Of a DNA stretch of 64,000 bases, positions 37,947-47,784 are shown piece by piece. The stretch lies in assembly GCA_002389295.1 (NCBI GenBank), contig DGOE01000041.1:11004-75003 (forward strand), read 5' to 3'. Position numbers and translations under genes: made by a program. The notes beneath the pieces were generated by a model. That model searched no databases. It saw nothing but the letters and a program-made list of their open reading frames with translations, and was not told the origin of the DNA. The DNA comes from Flavobacteriales bacterium UBA4474. Lineage in GTDB: Bacteria; Bacteroidota; Bacteroidia; Flavobacteriales_D; Sanyastnellaceae. How positions within the stretch are numbered: the first letter of the stretch is position 1; every line of letters begins with the position of its first letter.

Positions 37947-38531
37947 TCAATAAAAGTGACCCGTGATCTCCCTTTTCGCCTGGAGGTAAGCCGCATTATC
38001 AGCGTTTCTGACGCCATTGATGGCCATACGCTTGGCGATTTCAATTCCCCCTTGCTGCATGGCCGCTGACTTATCCGGATTGTTGGTGAGCAGTTCAATC
38101 CGGTTTACCGCGTAATGGGAAAGGATGGCCACGGCCTCCGCGTAGCTGCGCTCATCTGCGCCATGCCCCATGGCCTCATTGGCCTCAAAGGTGTTCATGC
38201 CATCATCCTGAAGGTTGTAAGCTTTGAGCTTGTCCACAAGGCCAATGCCCCTTCCCTCCTGTCGCAGATAAATCAACATACCGCCATGCTCTTTGAAATG
38301 CGTCAGTGCCGTGTGCAGCTGCTCACCGCAATCGCACCTGCGGCTGGCAAAGACGTCACCGGTCATGCACTCACTGTGAATCCGAACAGGAACAGGCGTG
38401 CCGTCCGCCTTATTGGCTTCAATGCCGCGATGAAGGACCACATGCGGGAAGCGGTCCCCCTCTTTGCCGAAGGCAGCGATTTCATACTCCCCCCACTCGG
38501 ATGGCAACCTACTCGAGACCAACAACTCCAT
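37947..38531 (-). CDS. ribA: GTP cyclohydrolase II
   Basis: First step of riboflavin synthesis: opens GTP to the pyrimidine intermediate. 194 residues, stand-alone domain. The zinc site is complete (HSECMTGDVFASRRCDCGEQL region), followed by YLRQEGRGIGL and LLTNNPDK. It supplies the activity that the C-terminal half of the ribB gene at 53609 has apparently lost. A perfect -7 box ends 4 bases before the ATG, predicting a leaderless message. Confidence 0.96.
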   Translation of the reverse strand: MELLVSSRLPSEWGEYEIAAFGKEGDRFPHVVLHRGIEANKADGTPVPVRIHSECMTGDVFASRRCDCGEQLHTALTHFKEHGGMLIYLRQEGRGIGLVDKLKAYNLQDDGMNTFEANEAMGHGADERSYAEAVAILSHYAVNRIELLTNNPDKSAAMQQGGIEIAKRMAINGVRNADNAAYLQAKREITGHFY

Positions 38532-38535
38532 GGTG

Positions 38536-38543
38536 CAAAATTA
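38536..38543 (-). promoter_or_regulatory. -7 promoter box for ribA
   Basis: TAATTTTG on the minus strand, exact consensus, with CACC then ATG. The predicted transcription start falls at or next to the A of the start codon. Confidence 0.7.
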
Positions 38544-38593
38544 CGGCGCAACCCGGGTGTCTCGGCTCATGGCGTCAAGACAAGGACAAAGAG

Positions 38594-38621
38594 AAAGGGC
38601 CGCCCGGATGGGCGGCCCTTT
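38594..38621 (-). terminator. Rho-independent terminator after the 1686-residue protein gene
   Basis: Perfect 12-bp stem (AAAGGGCCGCCC and its complement) with a 4-base loop, followed on the minus strand by a pyrimidine-rich CTCTTTG. It separates the secreted-protein gene from ribA. Confidence 0.82.
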
Positions 38622-38647
38622 CAGCATGGTATTTCAACGGGTTGGGC

Positions 38648-41600
38648 TTATTCGCAAGCCTGTCCGAATGCACCGAGGACGATCAACAGGTCGCCCACCG
38701 CAGTGGCACCGTCACCGTCGATATCCGTAGGACAATCGCTGGCCCCCGTGAAGATGCATGAGCCATCATCCGAACTGGAGGCGGGGTTGTAGTTGTCCGC
38801 ATCCGCATAAGTGCAACCAAATACGAGCGGGGTAGCACAAGATCCATCGTCGCTTCCTGCGAAGGGGCTGAACTCAGCACTCAGCGGGTCGGTACAACCG
38901 GCACACGCCTCACAGCTGTTAAAGCAGACCACATCCAACGTCATGTCAGAACCGGCCACGGTCACCAGGCGGTTGAATCCGCCCTGTCCATTGTCGGCAC
39001 CACAGTCGGCTGGAACTGTTTCCTGACCATCCCAAACGTTGCCGTTGATGAAGATGTACTGATAGGAGCCATTCGCAAGCTGCACGGTGTACTCATACAA
39101 GCCCAAACCAGGGGTCGTCATGGGCGTCGATCCGGGGTCCCAACCTTGGAACGCACCCGCAACGTGAACACCTTCAGCAGAGACCGCTTGGGTGCTCATA
39201 TCGAGTCGAATGGTCACCACGTAAGCACATGAACCATCGTCCGCGACCGCATCCGCATCGTAGTTCTGTGCGTCAGCGTCGGTACACCCTGTCGCTGCGT
39301 CACATGCGTAGCAAGAATTCCAGCAGACCACATCCAATGTGGATGCGCCCGCCACGTCGAAGGTTCTGTTTGTGAAACCATCAATGGTGCTTGTGCAAAC
39401 AGCGCTGGGGTCGAAGTTCTCCTGATCAGACCATCCGTCTACAGTGAACTTGTATTCCACTGTTCCGATAGCCAAGTCCACCGTGACTTCGTAGACGTTG
39501 TCCGAATCATCGTCGGTCATGGTGATGCAAGCACCACACCAACCGGCGAAACTTCCGTTGAGGTTTACCATGCCGTAAGTACCGCTGTAACCGTCCATGT
39601 CCACCTGGAAGGTGACAGGATACGTACAGCTGCCATTGTCGTCGGTCGCTATGTCAGAGTAGTTGGTTGCCGAAGCATCGGTACATCCGAAAATCTGACC
39701 TCCGCCTTCACAGTCGGAACAGCTGTTCCAGCAAACGACCGGCTCGCTCTGGTCACCCGCCACCTGCAACACACGGTTGGTGAAACCGAAATTCTCGGTG
39801 ACACAAGCACCAATACCGGCCAGGTTCTCCTCTGCCGTCCAGCCGTTCACCGTGTACTTGTACTCGTAGTAATCATAGGCCAACTCAATGGTTGCACTGT
39901 ACACTCCATCGCCATCCTCATCGAGGAGCGCGTTGCAAGGACCACACCAACCATTGAACGTGCCGTTGACATACACGGAATCGAGATCTGCCAGCGGGTA
40001 TTCCGCCATGTTGACACTGAAAGTCACGTCGTAGAGACAGCTGCCATTATTTGCAGTGGCCGCTGCATCATAGTTGGAGGCGGCATCGTCGGTGCAACCG
40101 AGAACGGCGTCACCGGCAGCGCACTCCAAGCAGGATGCCCAACACACGACTCCCAGATCAATGGCGTCCAAACTTGACACATCCAGGTCGCGGTTCGTGA
40201 AGCCGCCCGCCGTGCGGACGCAAGGTCCAACTTGATCACCACCTGGGGCAAGGTCTTCCTGATCAGCCCAACCATCAACCTGGTACTTGTAGGATTGATT
40301 CTCTCCCTCCGGTACGATGAGGGTGCCGGACCAAATACCGTCCAAATCATCATCTGTCAACTGGTTGCAGTCGCCACAGAATTCATTCCAAGAGCCGGAC
40401 ACATTAACGAAGCCAAACGTGCCGCCGTAGTTGTTCATGTCTACGGAGAAGGTGACCTCTGCGCCGACCACGCCACCGCCACAGGCAGAGCAGCTGTTGA
40501 AACAGACCACGTCGAGTGTCTCGTCGGACCCACTGCGGTCATGTGTGCGGTTGAAACCACCCACACCATTGTCAACGCCGCAACCTCCAGCAGCGAAGTC
40601 AGCGGTCTCGCCGCCTTCCTCAGTACCTGCACCGTTCGGGTAGGGGTTGCCATTGAAGAACTTGTAAGAAATGCCTGCAGGTCCTGAAATCAGCGCGGTC
40701 GCGGTGTACACCAAGTCACCGTCTGAATCGTCCATCAGAATGGCGCCGGCCTGCCACACGGGATCCGTGAAGCTTCCGATCATGTAAACACTGTCTGCAA
40801 TCAAGTCCGTTACCTCGCTCATGTCCACCTGGAAGGTGACGTTCGCTGGATCGGGATCAACAGCGCATTCGGTAGCCTCACCGCACTGAGCGAAACAGCC
40901 GGTGTAAGAGACGGGGCCAGAACCGTCAACAGTAAGGGATCGGTTGCCTCCGCAATCCAATTCCTCCCATCCTCCTGCCCCATTCTGGAACTTGAACTCG
41001 TAAGCGCCCGCCTCGAGGTCGAGGGTAATGGACCAGCTGCCGTCTCCGTTGTCGGACATGGCGGTACCGGACCAACCTTCAAAGGCACCCGCTGCGTACA
41101 TGCCATCACCTGCCACGGTGATGTTGTCGGCCAAGACCGTCAAAGTCGCCGCATAGGTGGCCGCACCGCAAGGGTTGCAGCTTGCGTAGCAATGCACAGG
41201 GTGGCTGTAATCAGAGGTCGGGACATCGAAACCGCGGTTGGTATCACCGGGGTACTGACAATCTCCAGGAACAGTCTCCTCGAAGCCCCAAGCCGTTCCA
41301 TTCATCCACTTGTACTGAACGTTGGTGCCAGGAGCAGCGTTGAAGCTGTAGGACCAAGTGCCGTCACCATTATCGGTGGCCAGGGTAGAACCCGGAGACC
41401 AACCTTGGAATGAACCCGCAACGAAGACTCCAATGGGGTTGACCTCCTCTTCGCTCATGTCCACCGTGATGGTCACCATCACGCTGTCGGGGCCGGCACC
41501 ACAGGGGGTGCATGTATCATAGGTATCGGCAATATTGCCGTCGGTCACCATCCACTGGCGGTTGGCGTAGTTGGCGTAGTCCGTAACCGGGGCGCAATCT

Positions 41601-43708
41601 GCGCCATCCACCATGTCTTGGATCAGGTTTTCCTGCACACTGTTGACCACCCAGAGGTACTCCATGGTCTCACTCGGAGCGGGATCAAACGTCACCTCCC
41701 AAAGGCCGGACGTTCCGTTGACAGTGGCCTCCGGACCACCAGCGGGGTCCCAGCCCCACCAAGGGCCTGTCAGTCTTACGGACGTCACATCGGCAACACC
41801 ACTGCAGCTCACGTCCAACGTGGCCAAGAGGGGCTCGGTGGGCGGAGCGGAGCAGGATCCGTCCGTGCTGCACTCGGCGAAACACGTTGAAATGGTCGTA
41901 TCCGAGACGATGTTCACCAGTTGGCGGTCGTTGAAGTTGGCCGGATCACCACAGGGAAGCCCGGAGAGGTTTTCCTTGCAGGAGTAGTCGGTGCAGGCGC
42001 CATTGGCAAACGTGTAGAAGCCGGTGTAGCCTGAGTCGAGATCCAACGTAATCGTCCAGATGTCGTCTCCGTCCGTGTCGGACATGGGGTTCGTACCCGG
42101 CGCACCAAAGTCAGCACCACCTGCCAAGAACACGCCTTCGGGCGAGGTGGCCTGGTTGGCCATGTTGACGTTGAGGGTCACGGAGACCGTTGTAGGATCG
42201 ACGGGATTACCTCCGCCGCTTTCACAGGTGTCGCATGAGTTGTAGCATACCACGTCGAGGGTAGCATCCGCAGTAACAATGATGGAACGGTTGGTGAAAC
42301 CATCGATCGTGGACGTGCAGGACTCGCCGCCGGCGAATTCCTCCTGTGCCGTCCATCCGTCCAAGGTAAACTTGTATTCCAGGGTGTCTGCGGGAACACT
42401 TGCAGTCAAGGTGTAGATGTTACCTCCTGCAGAAGCCATAGGAGCGCAAGGACCACACCACCCGTTGAAGCTTCCGTTGAGGTTGACCGTGCCATAGCTG
42501 CCCGTGTAATCGCTCATATCCACTTGGAACGTGACGTTGTATTGGCAAGAGCCATCATCGTAATCGGCCGCACCATTGTAGTTGTTCGCTCCGGAATCGA
42601 GACATCCTCCTACACCTGCGGTGTTCTGCTCGTCACACGTTCCGCAGAAGTCGAAGCATTGAACAGCGAGTACCGTATCTGCTACTCCGAGGTTGAAACC
42701 GCGGTTTCCGAAAGCATCACCGGGTATGAAGTCACATGCCGTGCCGCCGATGTTCTGCTCGTCTCCGCCCCAGGCGTTGATCATGTACTTAAACTCGTAC
42801 CCTTGGCTGGGGGCGAGTGCCATGTCCACCGTGTAGACATTGTCTCCATCTGAATCGTCCATGGCCGTGCAGGGACCGCACCATCCGTCAAAAGATCCCG
42901 TGACGTAAATGGTCTCTCCACCGGTCAAACCGGCGTTGGACATGTCCACCTGGAAGGTGACGATCGGCTCGTAGGATGGTGTCTCACAGGAACCATCCGT
43001 AGTGCACTGGCTGAAGCAAGTGCTGATGGTCGTGTTCTCGGTGATGTTGCTCAAGAGACGATCACTGTAGGGACCATCCGCACAGGGCTGACCGTTGATG
43101 TTCTCCTTGCAGCTCCAGTCGCCGCAGTTGCCGTTCAAAAAGGTGTAGTTCCCCGTGTAACCAACCGCCACAGGCATGGTGATGGTCCAGATGTCGTCAC
43201 CGTCGGTGTCGCTCATCGGATTGTCTCCGGCTACGCCAAAATCAGCGCCGCCCGCCAGGAATACACCATCTGGCGAAGTGGTCTCATTGGCCATGTTCAC
43301 ATTGAACGTGACGTCCACCGTAGAGGGACCTGCCGCTTCCACGATGATGGTTCCCACCATGCCCTGGGCCGCGTGTGAGCCGATGCTGCAGTCGTAAGTG
43401 TAGGTTCCGGGGGTGTTCAATGTCACCGTGCCCATGCAGACACCGCCTACCGAGCCGCTGTTGGCCCCGAGGGAGAAATCCTCCGGGTTGCCAAAAGACG
43501 TTCCCGTTTGGGTATCTGTCACGCCGTTCACATTGTGAAATCCGCCTTCATTGAGAAAGGCGATCGATTCACCAGCGGTGACAGTCAGCGTTGAGGGATT
43601 GTAATAATAGTTGCCTGCGAGCACGGTGTGGTCTGCACCGGTGCAGTCTTGAGCCTGAATTGAGCTGTAGCAGAATACAGCGAGGCTGAGCAGCAAAATA
43701 TTGCGCAT
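38648..43708 (-). CDS. 1686-residue secreted multi-module protein: cupredoxin plus twelve starch-binding-like modules
   Basis: Signal peptide ending at SSIQAQ. Residues ~20-125 form a plastocyanin-like domain (TVTAGESIAFLNEGGFHNV, YDCSIGSHAAQGMVGTI), whose His and Cys could hold copper. Twelve modules of ~100-125 residues follow. Each opens with V-T-F-x-V-D-M, has a G-S-F-x-G-W turn, a Y-x-F/Y-K strand and closes with V-V-C-x-N-S-C, like CBM20/48-type beta sandwiches with an added disulfide. GCTD spacers separate several of them. The last 28 residues (from CPTDIDGDG to FGQACE) are a Cys-flanked dockerin-like tail; there is no T9SS type A or B domain. Start 43708 is set by the signal peptide. 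Confidence 0.85.
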   Translation of the reverse strand: MRNILLLSLAVFCYSSIQAQDCTGADHTVLAGNYYYNPSTLTVTAGESIAFLNEGGFHNVNGVTDTQTGTSFGNPEDFSLGANSGSVGGVCMGTVTLNTPGTYTYDCSIGSHAAQGMVGTIIVEAAGPSTVDVTFNVNMANETTSPDGVFLAGGADFGVAGDNPMSDTDGDDIWTITMPVAVGYTGNYTFLNGNCGDWSCKENINGQPCADGPYSDRLLSNITENTTISTCFSQCTTDGSCETPSYEPIVTFQVDMSNAGLTGGETIYVTGSFDGWCGPCTAMDDSDGDNVYTVDMALAPSQGYEFKYMINAWGGDEQNIGGTACDFIPGDAFGNRGFNLGVADTVLAVQCFDFCGTCDEQNTAGVGGCLDSGANNYNGAADYDDGSCQYNVTFQVDMSDYTGSYGTVNLNGSFNGWCGPCAPMASAGGNIYTLTASVPADTLEYKFTLDGWTAQEEFAGGESCTSTIDGFTNRSIIVTADATLDVVCYNSCDTCESGGGNPVDPTTVSVTLNVNMANQATSPEGVFLAGGADFGAPGTNPMSDTDGDDIWTITLDLDSGYTGFYTFANGACTDYSCKENLSGLPCGDPANFNDRQLVNIVSDTTISTCFAECSTDGSCSAPPTEPLLATLDVSCSGVADVTSVRLTGPWWGWDPAGGPEATVNGTSGLWEVTFDPAPSETMEYLWVVNSVQENLIQDMVDGADCAPVTDYANYANRQWMVTDGNIADTYDTCTPCGAGPDSVMVTITVDMSEEEVNPIGVFVAGSFQGWSPGSTLATDNGDGTWSYSFNAAPGTNVQYKWMNGTAWGFEETVPGDCQYPGDTNRGFDVPTSDYSHPVHCYASCNPCGAATYAATLTVLADNITVAGDGMYAAGAFEGWSGTAMSDNGDGSWSITLDLEAGAYEFKFQNGAGGWEELDCGGNRSLTVDGSGPVSYTGCFAQCGEATECAVDPDPANVTFQVDMSEVTDLIADSVYMIGSFTDPVWQAGAILMDDSDGDLVYTATALISGPAGISYKFFNGNPYPNGAGTEEGGETADFAAGGCGVDNGVGGFNRTHDRSGSDETLDVVCFNSCSACGGGVVGAEVTFSVDMNNYGGTFGFVNVSGSWNEFCGDCNQLTDDDLDGIWSGTLIVPEGENQSYKYQVDGWADQEDLAPGGDQVGPCVRTAGGFTNRDLDVSSLDAIDLGVVCWASCLECAAGDAVLGCTDDAASNYDAAATANNGSCLYDVTFSVNMAEYPLADLDSVYVNGTFNGWCGPCNALLDEDGDGVYSATIELAYDYYEYKYTVNGWTAEENLAGIGACVTENFGFTNRVLQVAGDQSEPVVCWNSCSDCEGGGQIFGCTDASATNYSDIATDDNGSCTYPVTFQVDMDGYSGTYGMVNLNGSFAGWCGACITMTDDDSDNVYEVTVDLAIGTVEYKFTVDGWSDQENFDPSAVCTSTIDGFTNRTFDVAGASTLDVVCWNSCYACDAATGCTDADAQNYDADAVADDGSCAYVVTIRLDMSTQAVSAEGVHVAGAFQGWDPGSTPMTTPGLGLYEYTVQLANGSYQYIFINGNVWDGQETVPADCGADNGQGGFNRLVTVAGSDMTLDVVCFNSCEACAGCTDPLSAEFSPFAGSDDGSCATPLVFGCTYADADNYNPASSSDDGSCIFTGASDCPTDIDGDGATAVGDLLIVLGAFGQACE

Positions 43709-43893
43709 TGGGTTTGGGTTACAGTTTGGTTCTTTCCAAGAACGAGCAATATAGTCCGAGAAGGTGTACTTCATACACCAAGTGCATATTCTTGGGAATA
43801 ACTTGGGTATTATCAGGAAGCAATGGCCATTTAATGGTTGTGTACCATCCGTCAATACAGCGGCACAGTCTTTTTCGAAATGGACCTCGACGT

Positions 43894-45267
43894 TTACAAA
43901 TTTGCCTCCACCAAACCGTCTGAACGCAAGTCTGAACGCCGAATGAAGAGGTTGAGTAGGCCGGCAATGATCAAACTTATACCTGCCAGCACCATGGTCT
44001 GAATCACGTCTTCTCCCAAAAATGTTTTGTACGCCCAGTTGATTCCGCCCAGGGCAGCTGCAATCTGTGGGATGACAATAAACATGTTAAACACGCCCAT
44101 GCCCACGCCCATTCGATCGGCGGGAATGGCCCCGGAGAGCATGGCATAAGGCATACTCAATATGCTGCCCCAAGCGATGCCGATCAACGCGAAACTCCAC
44201 TTCAGGTTGCCAGCGGTTTCAGGTGTCCAGAGTACCATGGTCAGAAAGCCCACCCCGCCGAGCGTCAGGCTCGCCAAGTGTATCAACCTCTGGTCTATGC
44301 CTCGGCGGCTCGTCCATACTGAGAGAAGCAGCGCAAAAACCATGCTGCTCAGGCCATACACCCCCATGGCGCTCGAAACGGCGTTGGCCGCCTCGTTGTA
44401 CGCGGCACTCAACACATTGAAGTCCTCCACACCATCCTGGGGCAAGGCAGCCGCAAAAACATGCTCAGTGAGCGCAGGGGTAGCAAAAGACCACATGGTG
44501 AAAAAGGCGAACCAACTGAAAAACTGGACCGCACCCAACTTGACCATGACACTCGGCATCCGCGCTATGAATGCGGAAATTTCCAAAGCGCCTGCGAACA
44601 GTCCGCGCTTTTCTGCCCGCTCAAGTTCAAATGCAGCCATGTCAGCCGGAGGTTCTTCTGTCGTCTTGAATACGGTGTAGAGAATGCTCGTCATGAATAC
44701 GAAAGCACCTACCGCAAAGGAGACGTAAACGCTTTGGGGAATCTCACCCGCTCCGGCTTCATTTGATACGCCCATCGCGGTGACGAACCAAGGAAGGTTG
44801 GAGGCCACCCACGTTCCAATCCCAATGATCAAGGTCTGCAACACAAAGCCGTAGCTCCGCTGCTCCTCAGGCAGTTTGTCGGCCACCAATGCCCGGAACG
44901 GTTCCATGCTAATGTTGATGCTCGCATCCAAAATCCAGAGAAAGCCTGCCGCCATCCACAACGCAGAACTATATGGCATGAAGAACAAGGCCAGCGAACT
45001 GAATACCGCGCCGAGCAGGAAGTATGGCCGCCGTCTGCCCCACCGCGGATGCCAGGTCCTGTCGCTGAGATAGCCGATTATGGGCTGCACCAACAGCCCT
45101 GTCAATGGTGCTGCAATCCACAGCATCGGGATCTCGTCCTTGGATGCTCCGAGCGTTTGAAAAATCCGAGACATGTTGCCCCCTTGGAGGGCAAAGCCGA
45201 ATTGGATGCCGAGAAACCCGAAACTCATGTTCCAGATTTCCCAAAAGGAAAGCCGTTTGGTGTTCAT
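43894..45267 (-). CDS. MFS sugar transporter, SLC45/sucrose-symporter-like
   Basis: 457 residues and about twelve transmembrane helices. NMSFGFLGIQFGFALQGGNMSRIFQTLG and the loop DRTWHPRWGRRRPYFLLG match proton- or sodium-coupled disaccharide transporters (maltose/sucrose type) of Bacteroidota. Residues ~215-240 form the central cytoplasmic loop. It sits between secreted proteins with carbohydrate-binding-like modules, consistent with sugar uptake, but no glycoside hydrolase or SusC/D pair is in the window. A TCAATTTG box lies 5 bases before the ATG. Confidence 0.86.
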   Translation of the reverse strand: MNTKRLSFWEIWNMSFGFLGIQFGFALQGGNMSRIFQTLGASKDEIPMLWIAAPLTGLLVQPIIGYLSDRTWHPRWGRRRPYFLLGAVFSSLALFFMPYSSALWMAAGFLWILDASINISMEPFRALVADKLPEEQRSYGFVLQTLIIGIGTWVASNLPWFVTAMGVSNEAGAGEIPQSVYVSFAVGAFVFMTSILYTVFKTTEEPPADMAAFELERAEKRGLFAGALEISAFIARMPSVMVKLGAVQFFSWFAFFTMWSFATPALTEHVFAAALPQDGVEDFNVLSAAYNEAANAVSSAMGVYGLSSMVFALLLSVWTSRRGIDQRLIHLASLTLGGVGFLTMVLWTPETAGNLKWSFALIGIAWGSILSMPYAMLSGAIPADRMGVGMGVFNMFIVIPQIAAALGGINWAYKTFLGEDVIQTMVLAGISLIIAGLLNLFIRRSDLRSDGLVEANL

Positions 45268-45281
45268 TGCCTCAAATTGAA

Positions 45282-45308
45282 ATGCCCCCGACCAATGGCC
45301 GGAGGCAT
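45282..45308 (-). terminator. Hairpin between the 759-residue secreted protein and the MFS gene
   Basis: ATGCC pairs with GGCAT, then one mismatch and an inner 3-bp CCG/CGG around a 9-base loop. On the minus strand it follows the secreted-protein stop and ends in GGGGGCATTTC, which merges with the MFS -7-like box. Confidence 0.5.
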
Positions 45309-45340
45309 CAAAAGTAATTCAGGTCTGTGCCGGCCTGCAA

Positions 45341-47620
45341 TCAGGGGCAGGTGCTGTCGAAACTCGAAAGGAAGTCCACGAGGTCGGCAGCGCCGATCAG
45401 GCCATCACCAGTGGTATCAAACGGACATGACGAGCCTGTGGTGAACGTGCACGTGCCGTCGTCAATGGTCATGGTGTCGTCATAATTGTCCGCGTCTGCA
45501 TATGTGCAACCCGCGCAGCTTTCGTAATCGCAATCACCTGAGTCTGTATTGGCGCTGGCGTCATAATTACAAGCATAGGCGTCCAAACAACCATTGATTG
45601 GCGCGCTTTCTCCATCGGTAATGACCGCGTCGTCAGAGTCCGCCTCTCCTCCACCTCCACTTTCCGAGGAAATGCTGGAATCGTCCGTGAAGTCTTGTCC
45701 GGTGATGCTCCGCTCAGCAGAAGCATTCTCTGCAGTGTAGGTCAAACCCGCTTGGAAGAAGAAACTCTCCCCCAAAGGCATGGTGACCCGTGCAATGCGA
45801 ACCGCATTGGCACAACCCGGACGGTTCAATAATTCCTCGCACCTGTTGGTTGGCTCACCCCCCGTTTCTCCGACGATCTCCCACCCCAGCGTATCTCCGT
45901 CAGCCGCCAGCAATTCGCTGTCAAACTCAGTGGCAGAGGAAACGGCTGCCGTGTCAAAGCCGATGGCTTGAAGTGCCGGCCCCGAACCAATGGTGCCCCC
46001 AATGGTAAACCACGAATCAGCCAAGCAGTCTCCATTGAAGTATTCCGCGCCGTCCACCTCTACAGAGGCATCCATATAATGCGGCATCCAGACGTCGCAG
46101 CTCGCGGACTGGTAAACAGCGCTAAACGGCTCGATGCGCAAGCGGGTTTCTCCATTTTTGACACCGAGTACCCGCTTCAAACGGATGGCGTCGGGTGGCA
46201 ACAATGCATAGACCTCATTGGTATAGGTGCCAGCAGGAGCCCCAGCACCGTTGTAATTCGTACTGATGGGGGCTATGGCCAGGATACCCGCGAAGACACA
46301 ATCGGAATCATCCGAGATGATGGCGCTGGCGTTATAGTTGGTGGCCTCCGGATTGGTGCACCCCGCGCAGGACAGGTATTCACATATGGCCTCGGTCTGA
46401 ATCTGTGCTTCGGGGTCGTAGTTACACGCTGCGGGATTAGAGCATCCTCGGCACGACAAAAACTCACAGTTGTCTTCAGTTGTCGGCACTTCAGGATCAA
46501 AGTTGCACGCCAATGGATTGCCACAGCCTTCCTCAGCCGAGCCCACGTCCTCGATACAGTTCCCATCCTCATCTGGGATGGTCAAATTCGGGTTGGTGTC
46601 ATCGCAATCAATGGGCTGATAAGCATAAGCTTCCCCAAATTCAGAACAGTTGATATTGAAAGGAGACCCAATCAAATCCGTCGTGTCTGCACTGCGGTAA
46701 TTGTCGTTGTCAACGTCCCTAAAGCAAGTCTCGGCCCCATCGCAGTTTCCATCGATGCCGTCACCGACCAAATCCATCGGATTGCCCGGATATGCCAGCG
46801 CCGTGCCGTCGTTGCAATCCCCGCCTTGTGTGGCGTATCCCGGTCCTCCTCCGCAGAGTTCTACAGGGGTCGTACCGTAACCATCTCCATCATTGTCCAC
46901 ATAAAACGTTGATGGATAAACACATTCGCACGGAGCTCCAATCATGAATGTCTCAATGTCCCACTGATCATCTCCAAATTGACCTTCCGGAAAGACCTGG
47001 ATGTTGATGTTGCCAGAAAGCACGCCATCTGTAGTGAATTGTCCGAGCAGCACCCTGCCCGTCGTGTCCGGATAGCCGTTGGCATCGCCATTGAGCACAT
47101 ACCACGCTCCGCCTACAGCATCATCCATGGCCACGTTGCCCCCACCGTTGAATGAAACATCCCAAGCCTGAGCAGGAGAGGTGACGTATGAAACCGCGGC
47201 TTCTCCCTCGGCCGTGTTGGGAACAGCTTCGATACCGATCGAAACCCAGCTGTCATATGCAAGTGAAGGAAATGTGGAGTACAGCGTCGGGAAGATGCCA
47301 TTGGGCGTGGTTCCGCCCAATGCATCCTGATAAAAACTGGTGGTCGTCTCGATGGCCAATGGGTATTCGGCATCACCGAAAACGGCCGAAACGAAATCCA
47401 TGGGGTGAGCCGAAACGAAATACAGCCTGTAGGTGGTCATCCCCGATAAAGGCCCTTCACCGTGCACATAGACCGTATCCAATTCCAAACAGTATGGCCC
47501 CGCAGTTGGATTGTAGTTGCAAGCGGATTCATCCAGACAAGCCTGTCCAAAGACTTGACTTGCGCAAAAGCACAGCACTAATGCCAAAAAACGATCGAAG
47601 CGGATACGGAATGGGTTCAT
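45341..47620 (-). CDS. Secreted protein with 'YDSW' module, GCTD spacers and dockerin-like tail
   Basis: 759 residues; signal peptide ending near SQVFGQ. Then a GCTD-like spacer, a 'TYRLY...YDSWVSIG' module (~45-235), a calcium-loop stretch of the D-N-D-G-D-G-Y-G kind (~240-345), several Cys-rich spacers, a diverged second module (EVYALLPPDAIR ... DSWFTIGG, ~470-640) and two more spacers. It ends in a 28-residue Cys-flanked tail (from CPFDTTGDG). No T9SS domain. Same strand as, and 164 bases downstream of, the related 580-residue protein; the pair may be paralogous. Function unknown. Confidence 0.8.
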   Translation of the reverse strand: MNPFRIRFDRFLALVLCFCASQVFGQACLDESACNYNPTAGPYCLELDTVYVHGEGPLSGMTTYRLYFVSAHPMDFVSAVFGDAEYPLAIETTTSFYQDALGGTTPNGIFPTLYSTFPSLAYDSWVSIGIEAVPNTAEGEAAVSYVTSPAQAWDVSFNGGGNVAMDDAVGGAWYVLNGDANGYPDTTGRVLLGQFTTDGVLSGNINIQVFPEGQFGDDQWDIETFMIGAPCECVYPSTFYVDNDGDGYGTTPVELCGGGPGYATQGGDCNDGTALAYPGNPMDLVGDGIDGNCDGAETCFRDVDNDNYRSADTTDLIGSPFNINCSEFGEAYAYQPIDCDDTNPNLTIPDEDGNCIEDVGSAEEGCGNPLACNFDPEVPTTEDNCEFLSCRGCSNPAACNYDPEAQIQTEAICEYLSCAGCTNPEATNYNASAIISDDSDCVFAGILAIAPISTNYNGAGAPAGTYTNEVYALLPPDAIRLKRVLGVKNGETRLRIEPFSAVYQSASCDVWMPHYMDASVEVDGAEYFNGDCLADSWFTIGGTIGSGPALQAIGFDTAAVSSATEFDSELLAADGDTLGWEIVGETGGEPTNRCEELLNRPGCANAVRIARVTMPLGESFFFQAGLTYTAENASAERSITGQDFTDDSSISSESGGGGEADSDDAVITDGESAPINGCLDAYACNYDASANTDSGDCDYESCAGCTYADADNYDDTMTIDDGTCTFTTGSSCPFDTTGDGLIGAADLVDFLSSFDSTCP

Positions 47621-47784
47621 TGTGTGATAGTTGGGATGACTCAATATAGCGAGTCCATCAAATAATCAGCGCTGATATTCGTCATTATCCCCATCCGCAC
47701 CCACGAATAGAATGTAATGCAGACCCTGCCTACATGGATTCCGGAAACCAATACAGTTGGACATTAGCGCTTAACTGGCCTTGT

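Noticed and set aside
47665..47676. Perfect 12-bp palindrome ATCAGCGCTGAT between two secreted-protein genes
   Set aside because: Could be an operator, but it is single, short and I see no second copy or nearby regulator gene. Not enough to call.
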